The notes beneath the pieces are model-generated. The model was given only the letters and a program-made list of their open reading frames with translations, ran no database searches and was not told where the DNA came from. A stretch of 64,000 nt of DNA. It comes from Tritrichomonas musculus (taxonomy: Eukaryota; Parabasalia; Tritrichomonadida; Tritrichomonadidae). Where the stretch lies: the NCBI GenBank assembly GCA_039105265.1, contig JAPFFF010000003.1, positions 5,766,001 to 5,830,000 of the forward strand, read 5' to 3'. The position numbers and the translations under genes are program-made. The stretch's first letter is position 1. Each line of letters opens with the position of its first letter. Positions 31,809-43,631 of the stretch are shown piece after piece.

Positions 31809-33698
31809 TTAATGTATAAAAGAGAGAATTGATTTGGGGCCATTCATTACTGGTACTTTGGATCTTCTTCGAGGAGCTATTCTAATTGAATCTTTCTTTA
31901 AGTATTTTTGCTCGTTTTGATCATTTGAAAAAGTTGAGAGCGAAGAAAAAGAAAAAGAAGTTGATGGAAAGGAAACAGGAATATTATCAGTGTTGTGCGC
32001 TTGATTATCGCCAACTGAAGATTTTGATGATTTCTTTGATTTTGATTTATGCTTATGGCGATGACTTTCAGAATCATTTTCATTCTCGCTTTCACTTGGT
32101 GATTTTAATGATAAAAAGTTTGGGGTTGAAAGCCCACCTCTTGCATTTCCAAAAGTGGTTCTCGGAAAATTTGAAATTTCATCATCATCGTCATCATCAA
32201 TGATTGTATCTTCAACGTAGTGATCACAAAGCGAATCTCCAATTTGATTTAAATTTGATGAAGTTGATTCTTGCGACAATTTTTTATTCTCTGGATGAGG
32301 AATATGGGTATGACTATGATGAATTGCGTTTGATATATCAGGATTAGAATCTGGTGAACAGTAATTAAATTTAACTTTTGGGTGAATTTGGCGAGAGTCG
32401 TATATATCAAAAGGCATCGACGAAGATGTGGGCATCATCTGATCTCTATTTGATTTACACGAAATGTTATCGTTACATTCATCAGAAATATGAAATTGAC
32501 AGTGTTTTTTAATTTTCTTTTGACTTAAACTAGTAATTTTTCCTTCAATTATTTCTTGAGCTAATTTTGTATCTTTATTTCGTTTTAATTGTTTATACAT
32601 AAGCATTTCTTGTGAAAATTTGGTACTTTTATTAGGTACGGTAAGTTTTTTTATATCTACTTTATCATTCATTGATAATTCGAAAAGAATATCTGAATCT
32701 AATTGGCATGGGGAATTTGAATGATCAGGACTAAGTCTAGATATAATTGAAAGTTCAGTCTGACTGAGAAAAGGATGCTTTTTGATTGAATCTATATCTA
32801 TTCTTCTATAAGGATTTTTTGTAAGTATTTTCCGAAGTAAATCAACACTGTTTTTACTTAAAAAGCTTGGATATTCAGGTTCTTCGAAAGCAATCTTTTC
32901 AGCAATTTCAACATCATTATTTCCATCGAAAGGTAGTTTTCCAACAAGCATGGAATATAAAATAATACCCAAGCACCAAAGATCAGATTTTTCAGGCGTG
33001 TAGGGTACATTATTTATCATTTCTGGACATGTATATCCAGATGATCCGAATTTATCTGTAAAAGTGTCATTCGCATTATTATACATAACAGAAAAACCAA
33101 AATCAATTAATCGAATATTATTATTGGCATCAATTAAAATATTTTCGCATTTGAGATCGCGATGAAAAATTTTTAATTGCTTGTGAAGATATTCAATAGT
33201 AATTAAAAGCTCTGTAAATAATCGGCGTGCAACAATTGGTTTAAGCCCTCCCGTTGTAGTATGCGTGTTGATATAATCCAATAAAGAACCGTTTGGCAAA
33301 TATTCCATACATATGAATTGATTTTCTTCGTCTTCAAAATCACCAAAAAAACCTAAAACAAGAGGATGATTGATTTTTGATAAAATTTGAATCTCAGTTT
33401 CAAAGTGACTTTTTTTTTTTAAATCAAGCTGTTGCGTGTTTCGCAAATCATTTGAATTATCTTTAGCTTGCTTTTGATCATTGGCATTTGATTCAAAATT
33501 TCCCTCATTTTTCTCCTCATTTTGTAAGCCTTGGCTTACTTTATCAAAATTTACCGAGTCTTTACTAACAAATTTTGGAATAACTTTTACTGCTAGCTGT
33601 TTATGCGTTACTTCATGAACAGCAAGCCAAACTGATGAGAATCCTCCTAAATCTAGCTTACGTATAAATCGAATATTGTTAATAGTTTTGTTAATCAT
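31809..33698 (-). CDS. Serine/threonine protein kinase, CAMK/SNF1-like
   Basis: The 629-residue protein has a kinase domain at about 8-305 and a long Ser/Asn/His-rich tail. Lys38 (LAVKVI), Glu102 (FETEIQIL), Asp181 in HRDLKCEN and Asp199 in DFG (LIDFGFSV) are all in place, so it should be active. GSSGYTCPEMI is the activation segment, with CPE replacing APE as in many CAMK-group enzymes; DLWCLGIILYSMLVGKLPF and RIDIDSIKKHPFL complete the fold. Two oddities: the glycine loop is LDLGGFSSV, missing the first and third glycines of GxGxxG, and about 55 charged, Asn-rich residues (about 43-97) are inserted between the ATP lysine and helix C. The tail includes an acidic patch (IIDDDDDDEI) and Ser/Lys-rich stretches, likely regulatory. 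The tail matches no family I know. Confidence 0.88.
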   Translation of the reverse strand: MINKTINNIRFIRKLDLGGFSSVWLAVHEVTHKQLAVKVIPKFVSKDSVNFDKVSQGLQNEEKNEGNFESNANDQKQAKDNSNDLRNTQQLDLKKKSHFETEIQILSKINHPLVLGFFGDFEDEENQFICMEYLPNGSLLDYINTHTTTGGLKPIVARRLFTELLITIEYLHKQLKIFHRDLKCENILIDANNNIRLIDFGFSVMYNNANDTFTDKFGSSGYTCPEMINNVPYTPEKSDLWCLGIILYSMLVGKLPFDGNNDVEIAEKIAFEEPEYPSFLSKNSVDLLRKILTKNPYRRIDIDSIKKHPFLSQTELSIISRLSPDHSNSPCQLDSDILFELSMNDKVDIKKLTVPNKSTKFSQEMLMYKQLKRNKDTKLAQEIIEGKITSLSQKKIKKHCQFHISDECNDNISCKSNRDQMMPTSSSMPFDIYDSRQIHPKVKFNYCSPDSNPDISNAIHHSHTHIPHPENKKLSQESTSSNLNQIGDSLCDHYVEDTIIDDDDDDEISNFPRTTFGNARGGLSTPNFLSLKSPSESENENDSESHRHKHKSKSKKSSKSSVGDNQAHNTDNIPVSFPSTSFSFSSLSTFSNDQNEQKYLKKDSIRIAPRRRSKVPVMNGPKSILSFIH

Positions 33699-35220
33699 TC
33701 TATTTCTAAAAAATATTATGATAATTTTATATATTTAACAAAATTTCAGAATTTATGAAATTATTCTAATAAACCTATAACTTTTTAATAGAAAAGCCCA
33801 ACTCAATTGTGTTGAAAATAAACGGAAAGTGGTACTCTTTTTTTATATATAATCGAAAATAGGAAATTTATTAGGAATTATACTATATTATTTTCAATTT
33901 AAATTCTCTATTCAAATTGAAAAATTTTTCAAAATACATTAAGAATTATGGTTTTATTTTTATAAATGAATAAATCACACACAGAGTCAAATAAATATTC
34001 ATTAAAACCAGACCTTTCAAAAGTATTAAATTATATTATTTAAATAATATATTTTGAAAAACCAATAATTAGTATTTTCAAGTGATAGATAAGTTTTTTT
34101 TAATTAGCCAAAAAAATATATTTATTTCAATTGAAATTCAACCAAGTTTCTTTACATTGACAAAAATTGATAAAGTCGGATTCAAAAGGCTTGGGATAAA
34201 CTTTTTGAAAACGACAAGGTCAAATTTATAAATCTTTTAGGTCAATTTGTCCCAAGCTGAATGATTTTTTTTCTGAGAAACATTGAAAAAAATTGAATGT
34301 TGTCCCAAGCATTTTGAATCCGACTTTATAAACTAAAACGTAATAAAACCAAACTATTTTCTTCAAAAATGTTAGCGAGTTATATATGTTATTACACATC
34401 ATATATAAAAATTAATACAGTAAAAAAATTAAAATTTTTAGCATATGTTCCAAAGATAATTGCTAAACATTGCATTTTTTGACATTATCTACATTTTTCT
34501 CAAATAAAAATTAATGAAAAACAAAAATAAAGAGTTTTAACTAATAAGTAATATATGAATAATTATTTTATTTAATTTATAATCAATAAATGTTAATTTC
34601 AAAATGTTTAAAAAAATTAATGCAATTCAATGAAAGCATTCAAAAAGTTATGAAATTCATAGAAAATAATCATCCAAGATCTTATGTGTCAATTGGTCAG
34701 ATTTTCACATATTTGTTTTATCTCCTATGAATAAATTAAAGCACCATAAAATGATTAAGTATCGAAGGCGAATAAAGAAAATAAAATTGAGAGCATAACG
34801 ATCATTTTAAAAATACCATTATCTTACAAAAAAATTTTAAAAAGTAGATTTTTATCTTAAATATAATATTAAAAATATCACATTTATATAATAACAAATT
34901 TGTAATTCATATAAATAGCATATTTGTATAAAAATAGCTGAATTATTTAAAATACGTTTTTTTGAAACTTTTGCGTTTTATCACGTTTATAAACTAATGA
35001 TATCTTTAGATTGATTTCTATTAAAATAAGATAATCAATCAAAGATTGAAATATTAAAGATCAATATAAATTTTTATCTATATATATGTATATTAATAAA
35101 TTCATAATATGATGAAAATTATAATAATAAAACAATATATTGAATGTTCTTTTTCTAATTCTCAATTGAATAATTGTTCATTTAATTTAACAAAAATTCA
35201 TCAGAAATTTAACACATATT
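33699..35220. other. AT-rich intergenic region containing one small MITE
   Basis: About 1.5 kb without a gene. It contains the 154-bp palindromic element at 34173-34326 and ends at the target duplication of the large nested cluster. Confidence 0.5.
34173..34326. mobile_element. Tiny palindromic MITE, 154 bp
   Basis: It starts AAGTCGGATTCAAAAGGCTT and ends in the inverse sequence, with TA at both sides (34171-34172, 34327-34328). GCTTGGGA and a second internal TTGTCCCAAGC extend the symmetry, so each half carries two copies of the CTTGGGA motif. It has no coding capacity. Confidence 0.7.
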
Positions 35221-35827
35221 ATAGGGGTAAGAACTAAATTCCTCGGGACTTTTTTACTCTTAGAATAATTATTTTATATTTATATTTTTCTATATTTAAT
35301 AATTATAAATTTTCTCTTTTTTCACAGATATGATTTTTAAATATTAAATTATATAATGAGATAATTATGTTTATATAATTGAGAAAATAATCTATATAAA
35401 ATAATTTTAAAATATGTTTATATTGATTAATATTACATTTAAATTCTTATTAATAACATATATAATAAAATATAATATAATAATATATAAATAATGCTAT
35501 ATAAAATCTAATATAAAAAATAAATATAATGATTTTACCCCCAACTCGCTACAAATGGTTATTTTGGTGTACGTTATTTTGGTTAGCATAATTTTTTTTT
35601 TGTTAACTGCGAAATTTCAATAAGGTTAACAAAAAAAAATATATTTAATTAACTGCTATAAAACAATAAAAAATTATTTTCTTTTAAGGAATAAATATAT
35701 ATGTAAAGCATTTATATGTTAGTTTTATTAATTTAAATTATAAATATAATAAGAATTAAAATAGTTTTTATATTGTAAAATACTTTTTTTATTGAAAAAG
35801 TGACACTTTTTATCGTTTATTTTAGCA

Positions 35828-37024
35828 ATGGGGAAGAAAAAGTTCCATTCCCCTCATAGAAAGTACCACTTATATCCTAAACGAGTCAATAGAGCAAAAG
35901 CAAGATACTTTAGATTACTCAATGATGAAAGTATGAACAAGAGGAAAATTTTCACAATTATCAAGAATGAATTTGGTATTCCACGAAGTACAATGGTTCG
36001 TTGGTCACGTAAATGGAAGTTAGATCCTTTTTATGATCCATGTGATACCAGTGTACATGGAACTTTCCACAGAATATTTACAGATGAGCAAGAGGAAAAC
36101 ATAGTGCAGTATATCGATTTAAATTACATTAAAATGGGCAAATATTTTTCAGATTTTTATTTTGAAACCATTATTTACAACGCTTTTGACGAGATATATC
36201 CAAATCCCAAAACAGCTCCAAAATTTGAATGTAGTCCTGGTTTTATAAGCGATTTTAAAAACAGACACAGATTATCATCAAGATTAGCTCACTTTAGACA
36301 GAGGCCAGTTAACAAAACAGAGGAACAAATAGAAATTGAAATTCAGAGTTTCAGATCACAAGTCTCAAATTTAATTGAAAAAGTTCGAAATACAAATGAA
36401 GTAGTACTCAACGCCGATGAAACAGGATTTCAAGTGTTACCGACAACAATCAGAACTTGGGCATTCAAAAATGATAAGAACATAAGTATTAACGTTAACG
36501 AAAATGACAAAGATAGGGTTTCCATAATGGCGACTATTACATCAGAATATAAAAAATTACCACTTTTTATTATAGCTAAAGCAAACGATGAAGATGAAGC
36601 AGAAGAACAAATCGGTGAACTTATTGAAAACAATACATTTACTTTTTCTGAGAAGTCTTATATGAATGCTACATGTTTTTCAAAATACTTACATTTTTTA
36701 AGAGAACAAATCCCGATACACAAAAAAATTCACTTAATTATCGATAGTTATTCGTCTCACACCAGCAAACTCGCAAAACAAACAGCAAACCTTTTAAATA
36801 TCGAATTAATCTTTATTCCATCTCATTTCACAGACTTGTTGCAGCCATTAGATATAGCAATTTTCGCGCCACTCAAAAGCATGACAAACTCAAAAATCAG
36901 AAGACTACTTTTAGACAATGATGAAAAAATTATAGGTATGAAAAGATCGCTATACTACTTACAAGAATCATGGAAAGATTTACCAATATTTACTTTGATG
37001 AATGCCTGGGATCAATATCTTTAA
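35828..37024 (+). CDS. DD35D transposase (pogo-like), 398 residues, intact
   Basis: The protein starts with a very basic segment (MGKKKFHSPHRKYHLYPKR), then a helix-turn-helix (KRKIFTIIKNEFGIPRSTMVRWSRKW), then a second DNA-binding-like region to about 190. The catalytic residues are in NADETGF, LIIDSYSSHTSK and LQPLDIAIFAPLK, with 35 residues between the second and third Asp. It is about 90 residues shorter than the transposases at 18463 and 38343 and clearly a different subfamily: here the first catalytic block is DETGF, as in pogo/Jerky/CENP-B types. It ends soon after the DDE domain (WDQYL). The frame is unbroken. It is the transposase of the element whose repeats lie at 35538 and 46560. 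Confidence 0.88.
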   Translation: MGKKKFHSPHRKYHLYPKRVNRAKARYFRLLNDESMNKRKIFTIIKNEFGIPRSTMVRWSRKWKLDPFYDPCDTSVHGTFHRIFTDEQEENIVQYIDLNYIKMGKYFSDFYFETIIYNAFDEIYPNPKTAPKFECSPGFISDFKNRHRLSSRLAHFRQRPVNKTEEQIEIEIQSFRSQVSNLIEKVRNTNEVVLNADETGFQVLPTTIRTWAFKNDKNISINVNENDKDRVSIMATITSEYKKLPLFIIAKANDEDEAEEQIGELIENNTFTFSEKSYMNATCFSKYLHFLREQIPIHKKIHLIIDSYSSHTSKLAKQTANLLNIELIFIPSHFTDLLQPLDIAIFAPLKSMTNSKIRRLLLDNDEKIIGMKRSLYYLQESWKDLPIFTLMNAWDQYL

Positions 37025-37450
37025 TCTTTTCAAAAGTCAAACTATATAAGATTATCAAATAATTATCAATACTAAAAAAAAAAAAAAAACTTTTTCAATA
37101 CGTTTATTAATATTCATTAATCAAAAAATAATTAATTGTCAATAATACTCAAAAATAGGAAACTATTATAAGATAACAATATTTTACTCAAAACACCAAT
37201 TTCTTTATAATTAGTTCCTTTTTTTAGTTTTATCTAATAATGTTTTGTTAGTTTCTTATATTCATCCACATGACTTTTAGTTATTTTCTTTTTTATTTCA
37301 AAACAAATTTGGACATTTTATATTTTAATTAACATTTCGTCTATTAAGTTAACTTATTTATTTTACCATTTAGCATTTAGTTCATAATTATTATAAATTT
37401 CATATCATTTTACTCTACTTCATTTGATCGAATTTTCTTCCTTACAATTT

Positions 37451-37530
37451 CACATCCACTTTCTCAATTCTACATCCACTTTCTCAATTCCACATCCACT
37501 TTCTCAATTCCACATCCACTCTCTCAATTT
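37451..37530. repeat. 20-bp tandem repeat, four copies
   Basis: Four near-identical units of CACATCCACTTTCTCAATTC lie end to end, in the non-coding 3' part of the transposon at 35538. The unit is pyrimidine-rich and may be replication slippage. Confidence 0.8.
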
Positions 37531-38328
37531 ATCTTCTGTTGTTTCAAATTCTCACCTAACATTATCAATTTTTCAAAAAAAAAAAACAATTTTTAAAGAT
37601 CTAATACCTACTTTTGCAATCAGAAAGTCTTTTATCAGATTAGTTATTTTATAAATAGTACTCTAAGATAAAAATTTTCAGTAATATTTTAAAATGTTTT
37701 TCAGAAATTTTATGAAAATGGAATATTAAATTAAAATCTTTATGCTTTTTATTATTAGCAAAAAGGTTTTAGTTGTTTCAATAAAAATTGGAATATTCTT
37801 AGAGTATCAAGAAAAAGTGGGCATCGTCAAGATAAAGTGGCCATCACTTAACTTTTTTATCTCAATATTTTGATAAGGAATTCAAAATTAAAATAAAATT
37901 CTCAGAAAAAAAAGAAGTGGGCATCGTGCTCCAAAATAAATTGATAGAGATTATTTAAATATTTTCTAAAGAATTCATTCAAATATTATTTTTTTAAAAA
38001 AAAATTAATTACAGAAATAAACATATTTATCTGATATAATTTTGAAAAATATAATTATATTTATATAATATTTAACAATTTATATGAAATATTATATTAT
38101 AAATAAAGATATATATTGATATGAATAAAAATCAAAAATATAATGCGATTTCAGATTTTCCGAATATATGAAAGTTTTTAATTGAAATATATAGTTTTTA
38201 ATTGAAACATAAAGTTTTTAAATGAAATAAATTTGTGAAATTAAATTAATTAGCAATTCAAAATTTATGAGATAAAGCATTTAACAATTCAAATTTTTGT
38301 GAGAGTAAAAAAAAATTAAATTAAATTT

Positions 38329-38333
38329 TCATT
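38329..38333 (+). promoter_or_regulatory. Initiator-like TCATT of the transposase gene
   Basis: TCATT with its A 12 bases before the ATG at 38343. The paralogous transposase at 18463 has the same motif at a similar distance. Confidence 0.5.
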
Positions 38334-38342
38334 TTAAATTAA

Positions 38343-39815
38343 ATGCAAAATCCTTACGAAGTACCTGAGTTCCAGGCAAAAAAAGATAAGATGATTGGAC
38401 CTTTTCCTATGATAAATCGATTCACTGGAAATAGGCTGGAAGTGCAAGCATTTTCACAAATGATTCAATCCTATGAGTACCTAAACGCGCCAAACTTTTG
38501 CACCCAAGTAGGATTACTGTGTAGTGTTTTAAGAACCGAAAAAATCAGAGTTTCATTCGAGAGGATAGGCAAAATATTCGGAAAAAGTAAGTTTTCAGTA
38601 CGTGACATGTATAATAATTTCATTAGAGGACCTGCCAGAGATGGCAGGACTTGTTCCTTAAACGACAATGAAATGAACCAAGTAGAATTATACATTAAAT
38701 CTTTACATTTAGCTCAACCATGTCCAAGCTATCCAAGCTATTTAGACATTGCACTATATATCTCAGAAAAATTTGGCAAAAATTTGTTAATGGATACTCT
38801 TCGAAAACTTATTTGTGAAAAATTTCGATATAAATTTAAAAGTTGCATTGGTGTCCCATATGAAAGTGATCGATTAGAAACATCGATAACTGATGTTGAA
38901 CAAAATCTAAACATTTTATATGAGAAAATTAATGGCATACCTTTGCCTTTTATATTTAACATAGACGAAGTAGGTGAACAAAGGTACACTGATGCATGCG
39001 AAAAATATGTAATTGTACCATGGAGCTATGATAAACTAACCGTTCCTATTCCTGTGGAGAGAGATGGAAGGCGCTCTTCAGTCCTTGTATGCATTTCGCC
39101 AAATGGTCAAACTTGCCCTCCTCAATATGCAATCACAAGGACCACAATTGACTCAGAACTATTTCGGTATATTCCTCCCGATCAAATTCAATTGGTTCAT
39201 ACAGATTCCGGATTTATAAACACAAAAAGTATGATATACTGGTTTGAAGAATCTTTTTTTCCTTATTTACGAAACCTACGTATTCTATATAATTATCAAG
39301 GACCTGCAGTGATAATTCTTGATGGATATAAATCTCATGAAAACTGCCTCAACAGCTTAGATCTTGAATCGCAAAACCTAATTATACATTATTTAGAGCC
39401 TCATAGTTCCGAACAGACTCAACCATTGGATATCTCTATTTTCGGGGCCATGAAGAGGTACAACTCAAACTATAAGATGAAAAGTGACCTTTCATATATA
39501 ACAAACCAAATTTTAAAAATCCAAGGTTCGCTATTTTGTGTTTGTAACCCAATCATATGCCATTCCGCCTTTCGCGCAATTGGAATAATACCAATAAGAT
39601 ATTCTGAAAATCCATACGTCGAAATTGCTGGTTTTGATGTTCGTTTCTGTTCAAAAGTCCGAGGATATCAAATTTCTCAAATTGAATATCAAATTCAAAA
39701 TAACATCCCTTTGACGCCAAATCAAATGTTTATCTATGACCAACATAAGAAAAACAAAAATAAAAATCAAAAAAATAGTTTTAGAATTGAAATACCTTCA
39801 TTTGAAACTCTTTAA
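38343..39815 (+). CDS. DD35D transposase (pogo/Fot1-like), intact
   Basis: The 490-residue protein is a relative of the 491-residue transposase at 18463, collinear over its whole length. Catalytic blocks are NIDEVGEQ, VIILDGYKSHE and TQPLDISIFGAMK, with 35 residues between second and third Asp. Shared landmarks with the relative include NAPNFCTQ, RGPxxDGR, DGRRSSVLVCISPNG and CHSAFRAIGI. The C-terminus is basic (KKNKNKNQKN). With near-perfect terminal repeats around it, it may still be functional. It lies inside, and interrupts the 3' part of, the transposon at 35538. Confidence 0.9.
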   Translation: MQNPYEVPEFQAKKDKMIGPFPMINRFTGNRLEVQAFSQMIQSYEYLNAPNFCTQVGLLCSVLRTEKIRVSFERIGKIFGKSKFSVRDMYNNFIRGPARDGRTCSLNDNEMNQVELYIKSLHLAQPCPSYPSYLDIALYISEKFGKNLLMDTLRKLICEKFRYKFKSCIGVPYESDRLETSITDVEQNLNILYEKINGIPLPFIFNIDEVGEQRYTDACEKYVIVPWSYDKLTVPIPVERDGRRSSVLVCISPNGQTCPPQYAITRTTIDSELFRYIPPDQIQLVHTDSGFINTKSMIYWFEESFFPYLRNLRILYNYQGPAVIILDGYKSHENCLNSLDLESQNLIIHYLEPHSSEQTQPLDISIFGAMKRYNSNYKMKSDLSYITNQILKIQGSLFCVCNPIICHSAFRAIGIIPIRYSENPYVEIAGFDVRFCSKVRGYQISQIEYQIQNNIPLTPNQMFIYDQHKKNKNKNQKNSFRIEIPSFETL

Positions 39816-40997
39816 TAAAAAATTTTTTTTTCAATACTTTATATTTATTTATCAGAATTTTTGATAACAATATTCAAATTTTGAATTCCTTATCAAAATA
39901 TTGAGACAAAAAAGTTAAGTGATGGCCACTTTATCTTGACGATGCCCACTTTTTCTTGATACTCTATGCAGAATATTTTGTTATATAGTCCAAGTTGCCA
40001 TTTACTCAATTTTTTCCTTTTTATAATATTCTATTATACAGTTTTTTTTGATTTTTAAATTAAAGTCCCTTAATGATCGATGAACAAATAACTTCAGATT
40101 TTCATGCCACTTTTTCTCAATTTAATTTATCATTTTTAAACGAAATAGGATAATGCATTTATTACTATTGTGATTAACTCATTTTTAGCCAGAAAATCAT
40201 ATATTTTTATTTTGTTCAATGTCTTATCTTCAAAGCTCTCATTTTTATTTGTTCTTTTAATTCTATTATCAGTTCGAATGTTAATTATGAAAAAATCGGA
40301 TTTCTATTTTTTCTACATATTTTAAAAATTAACAATTAATATTACATTTATGATGAACACACAAAATTTATAATTTTGAACTATATAATTATAATTACTT
40401 TTAAAGTATCTTTTTAATTTCTCATAACAGTTTTGAAAATAATCAAAATCGAGTTGGTAATTCGCAATGTATTATAGTCCTAGCACGAGAAAATTTTCAT
40501 TTTTACACGAGAAAAAAATAAAAATTCTTTATTTCCATTCAAATTTTCAATAAAAATATAGAAAAATTCATGAAAAAATTTTATCGCGCAGAAAAAAAAA
40601 TCAAAATTTTATGAAAAAAAATTTTTCACGAAAACGGTTTTTGATGCTACGAATTAACTAAAGTGTGAGGCGAAAGCGGTTTTAGAGAAAAAAATGAAAG
40701 TTCAGGCACAAATATTTAAAAAAAAGTCAAAAAAACAAAAACAGGAAGTATTTGATTTTTTAATCTCATCATTTTTGCCAAAAAAAAAAGCATTTTTACA
40801 TCAAATTTCATTTATAATAAATTTTTGATTTTACAAGCGAAAATGAGCTTTTACTCATGAGTAATAAATGTTTTTCCATTAAATTTAAATAATCAGATTT
40901 AATATAATATATTCATATATATATGTAGAATTCATAAAAAAGTAATATATATATATATTATGAAATGAATATATAATATGACACCCATAAATTTTTA

Positions 40998-42015
40998 ACT
41001 TATTTTCAAGAGAATAAATATGATAATATCGATTTTATTAATTTTAATATTTTGTGTTAAAAGCCAACCAATACAATTAGTTTCTTGGTATAAAATGGAT
41101 TTTAGGGCGATTTTTTTTTACCAAATAGGTTCAAGCCTTTATTTTCTCTTTTTTTTTTTTCCATTAAAAACTCAATCAAATTTTTTCAAATACGAATGCA
41201 AAAATATTTCGATGATTTATTTATGAATATTCATTTTTTAATATAAACCATTTCTAAATTTCTTTTTTCAAATATTAAATTTAAATACTTGGTGTGAAAT
41301 ATATGCATTGAAAAAGAGATAATGCCAATGATTTTGAGCTCTTTTATTGAATTGTTTTGATTGATTATTGGAATCTTGTTCTTTTAAAAAGAATGCTTAT
41401 ATACATGTATACATTGGCATTATCTATTTCAAATGCTTTTCTTTTGAATGAATTTAATGATGCTTTTGATATAATATTTTGATAGATTTCAGACCAGATA
41501 ACAATTGAAAATTTATTTTAAAACTTCAGAATTTTCAATTATTTGTAAGCATTACTTCTAAGAATTGAATTACTTTGATTCAAAACTGATTTGTAAAAAA
41601 TGTCTATGTCATATTCTATCATCTTTAAAAGCATTGATAGGATATTCTAGCAAGAGCTTTAATTGATTTTTGAAACTTCTTAATAATCTGATAATCACTC
41701 TTATCTTGAAATTCTTATCTCTTACTGCTACATACATGATATAGAATCTGGTTGTATTTGATTTGGTTTATAATAATTTGAGTATTAAATAATTTAGAAT
41801 TTGGAATTGATCTTGTTGGTTATTTATAAAAAAAAAAAAATATTAAACGTACAAAATATAAAAAGGTAAAGAATTTGATTTGTAAAGATTTTAATATGAA
41901 AATCAGCTCTTAAAACCATTGTTTTTCATATTACAATTAGATTGTCTGGTTCTTAACACAAAATATTAAAATTAATTAAATTGATAATCATCTTATTATT
42001 CTCTTGAAAATTAGT
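40998..42015. mobile_element. Non-autonomous TIR element, about 1 kb
   Basis: The arms (about 65 bp; 40998-41061 and 41956-42015) share ATTTTCAAGAGAATAA and TTAATTTTAATATTTTGTGT in inverse orientation with scattered differences, and TA lies outside both (40996-40997, 42016-42017). There is no transposase; the 68-codon frame at 41020 begins within the arm. It sits inside the element at 40477. Confidence 0.6.
41305..41436. repeat. Short inverted repeat (possible hairpin element)
   Basis: GCATTGAAAAAGAGATAATG CCAATG at 41305-41330 pairs with its near-exact inverse at 41412-41436 around a loop of about 81 bases. No flanking duplication is clear, so it may be part of the surrounding element or a small MITE. 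Confidence 0.5.
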
Positions 42016-43631
42016 TAAAAGTTGATTTTGTTTTTATAATTATATTAATAATGGAATTTATAATATTTTTATGTATTAAATTTATTTATGTTTTTTATAC
42101 TGAGTTCAAAATGATTAAAAATGTCTTTAAAAAAATAAACGGTTTCTGTCAGATTTTCCTAAAAAAACAACATTTTCCTTAAATTCAACAGGATTATAAT
42201 TTATATATAAAGTAATTTAACAAGTTTCTAGTATATCAAAAACTGTTATATTATAAAATACATTAATGAAAACTCAATCATCATTTATATTAATAAATAC
42301 TCCATCATCATTTATATAAAAGGGGTCGACTCTCTCAAATTTTTTTTGATTGAAAAATAATAATATCTTAAAATTTAAATATTCTTTCTATTTAATAAAT
42401 TCTTAAATCAATATCTGATAAAATCTATATTAATTTAATATATCTTATAAAACAAAATATTTGCTATTTAATCTATTAATCATTAAAATAATTGTTTTTA
42501 TTATGATATTTGAGGCTTTTTCTTAAATGATTTATTATTTACATTATTTATATATAACTTGAAATATAATAATAATTTATAACAAATTATATTATTGATA
42601 TTCAAGAAATTATTGTTTTTTATAAATAAAAATTTTGAATTAATAATTGAATAAAATGCTAGTTTTTGAAAAAATTATTTTGATAATATCTGAATTTTGA
42701 AAATATATTATATTTATTAACAAATACTTATTATTTGGATAATATATTATTTATATCATCATATTAATGATAATATATTTATTATATATAATATAAATTA
42801 TATATATATTATTATAAAATATTAATTTACATTTTTACTCAGTTTATATGTATATCACAATTGAGAATTAATTATAATAACGTATTAATTCAATTTTATT
42901 TTTCATAAATAAATTTATCTTACATGATATTTAATTAATTACTTTTTAATTAATTTAAAAGATGTAAAATAAATTATAAAAAAAGAATATATGACATAAA
43001 TGTTACAAAATATTTATATATTTGGATATTTACAAATTCCCAAAATCTCTTTGAATGGTGGAAATTAGATAAGAACTCAAAAATATTTTCCCCTTTCAAA
43101 AGTTAAACTTTTTCTGTTTTTGTTTTTTTTAGTGAAATATCTCTATTTTGGCTAATAGAATCGGCTTCATATTTAAAATTGCATCATGTTATTGATAATG
43201 CCAATATTATTTATTAATAATTTTTTATAATTTTAGAATTTGATAACCGCCAAAGGTCGAACCCTTTTATTTATATTAAAAAATTCTTCAATTTTATATC
43301 CAAATCTCTATTATTAAAAGTCGGAAACATAATGTTATACCTTTTTTTAAATCCATAAAAAGATTTTGTATGACTAACAAATCATTTTAATTATAAAAAA
43401 TTTGCTCAGAACATTTTTCTTTAGTCATTATATTATTAGAATAAGTTTTTTTGTTTTGATTTTTTTGATGAAATTTCTAGTTTTTTTGACATACAATTTT
43501 TTCGTTATTTGAGCATTATTTTTTCTTCATTAAAAACCGTTTTCGGAATAAAATTTTTTTTATTAAAATTTTGAAATTTTATCTTCGGGTAAAAAATTTT
43601 TAAAGAGGCTTATATTTTGTGTAGACAATTA

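Larger units (their letters stand above)
37802..39964. mobile_element. Complete, young-looking Tc1/mariner-type transposon (DD35D)
   Basis: Inverted repeats of about 87 bp (37802-37888 and 39878-39964) begin GAGTATCAAGAAAAAGTGGG and differ at only one position that I can see. TA flanks both ends (37800-37801, 39965-39966). The transposase gene is intact. An extra internal copy of the AAGTGGGCATCGT motif lies at about 37915, probably another transposase-binding site. At 2163 bp it is the same type as the element at 17796, with related ends and transposase. Confidence 0.88.

Noticed and set aside
41020-41226. A 68-codon frame with a signal-peptide-like start
   Set aside because: Its first half is the inverted-repeat arm of the element at 40998 and the rest is T-rich low complexity.
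42316-43265. A further nested element with AGGGGTCGAC-type ends
   Set aside because: AGGGGTCGAC near 42321 and the inverse of AGGGTTCGACC near 43250 pair over only about 10 bases with a mismatch, and no target duplication fits.
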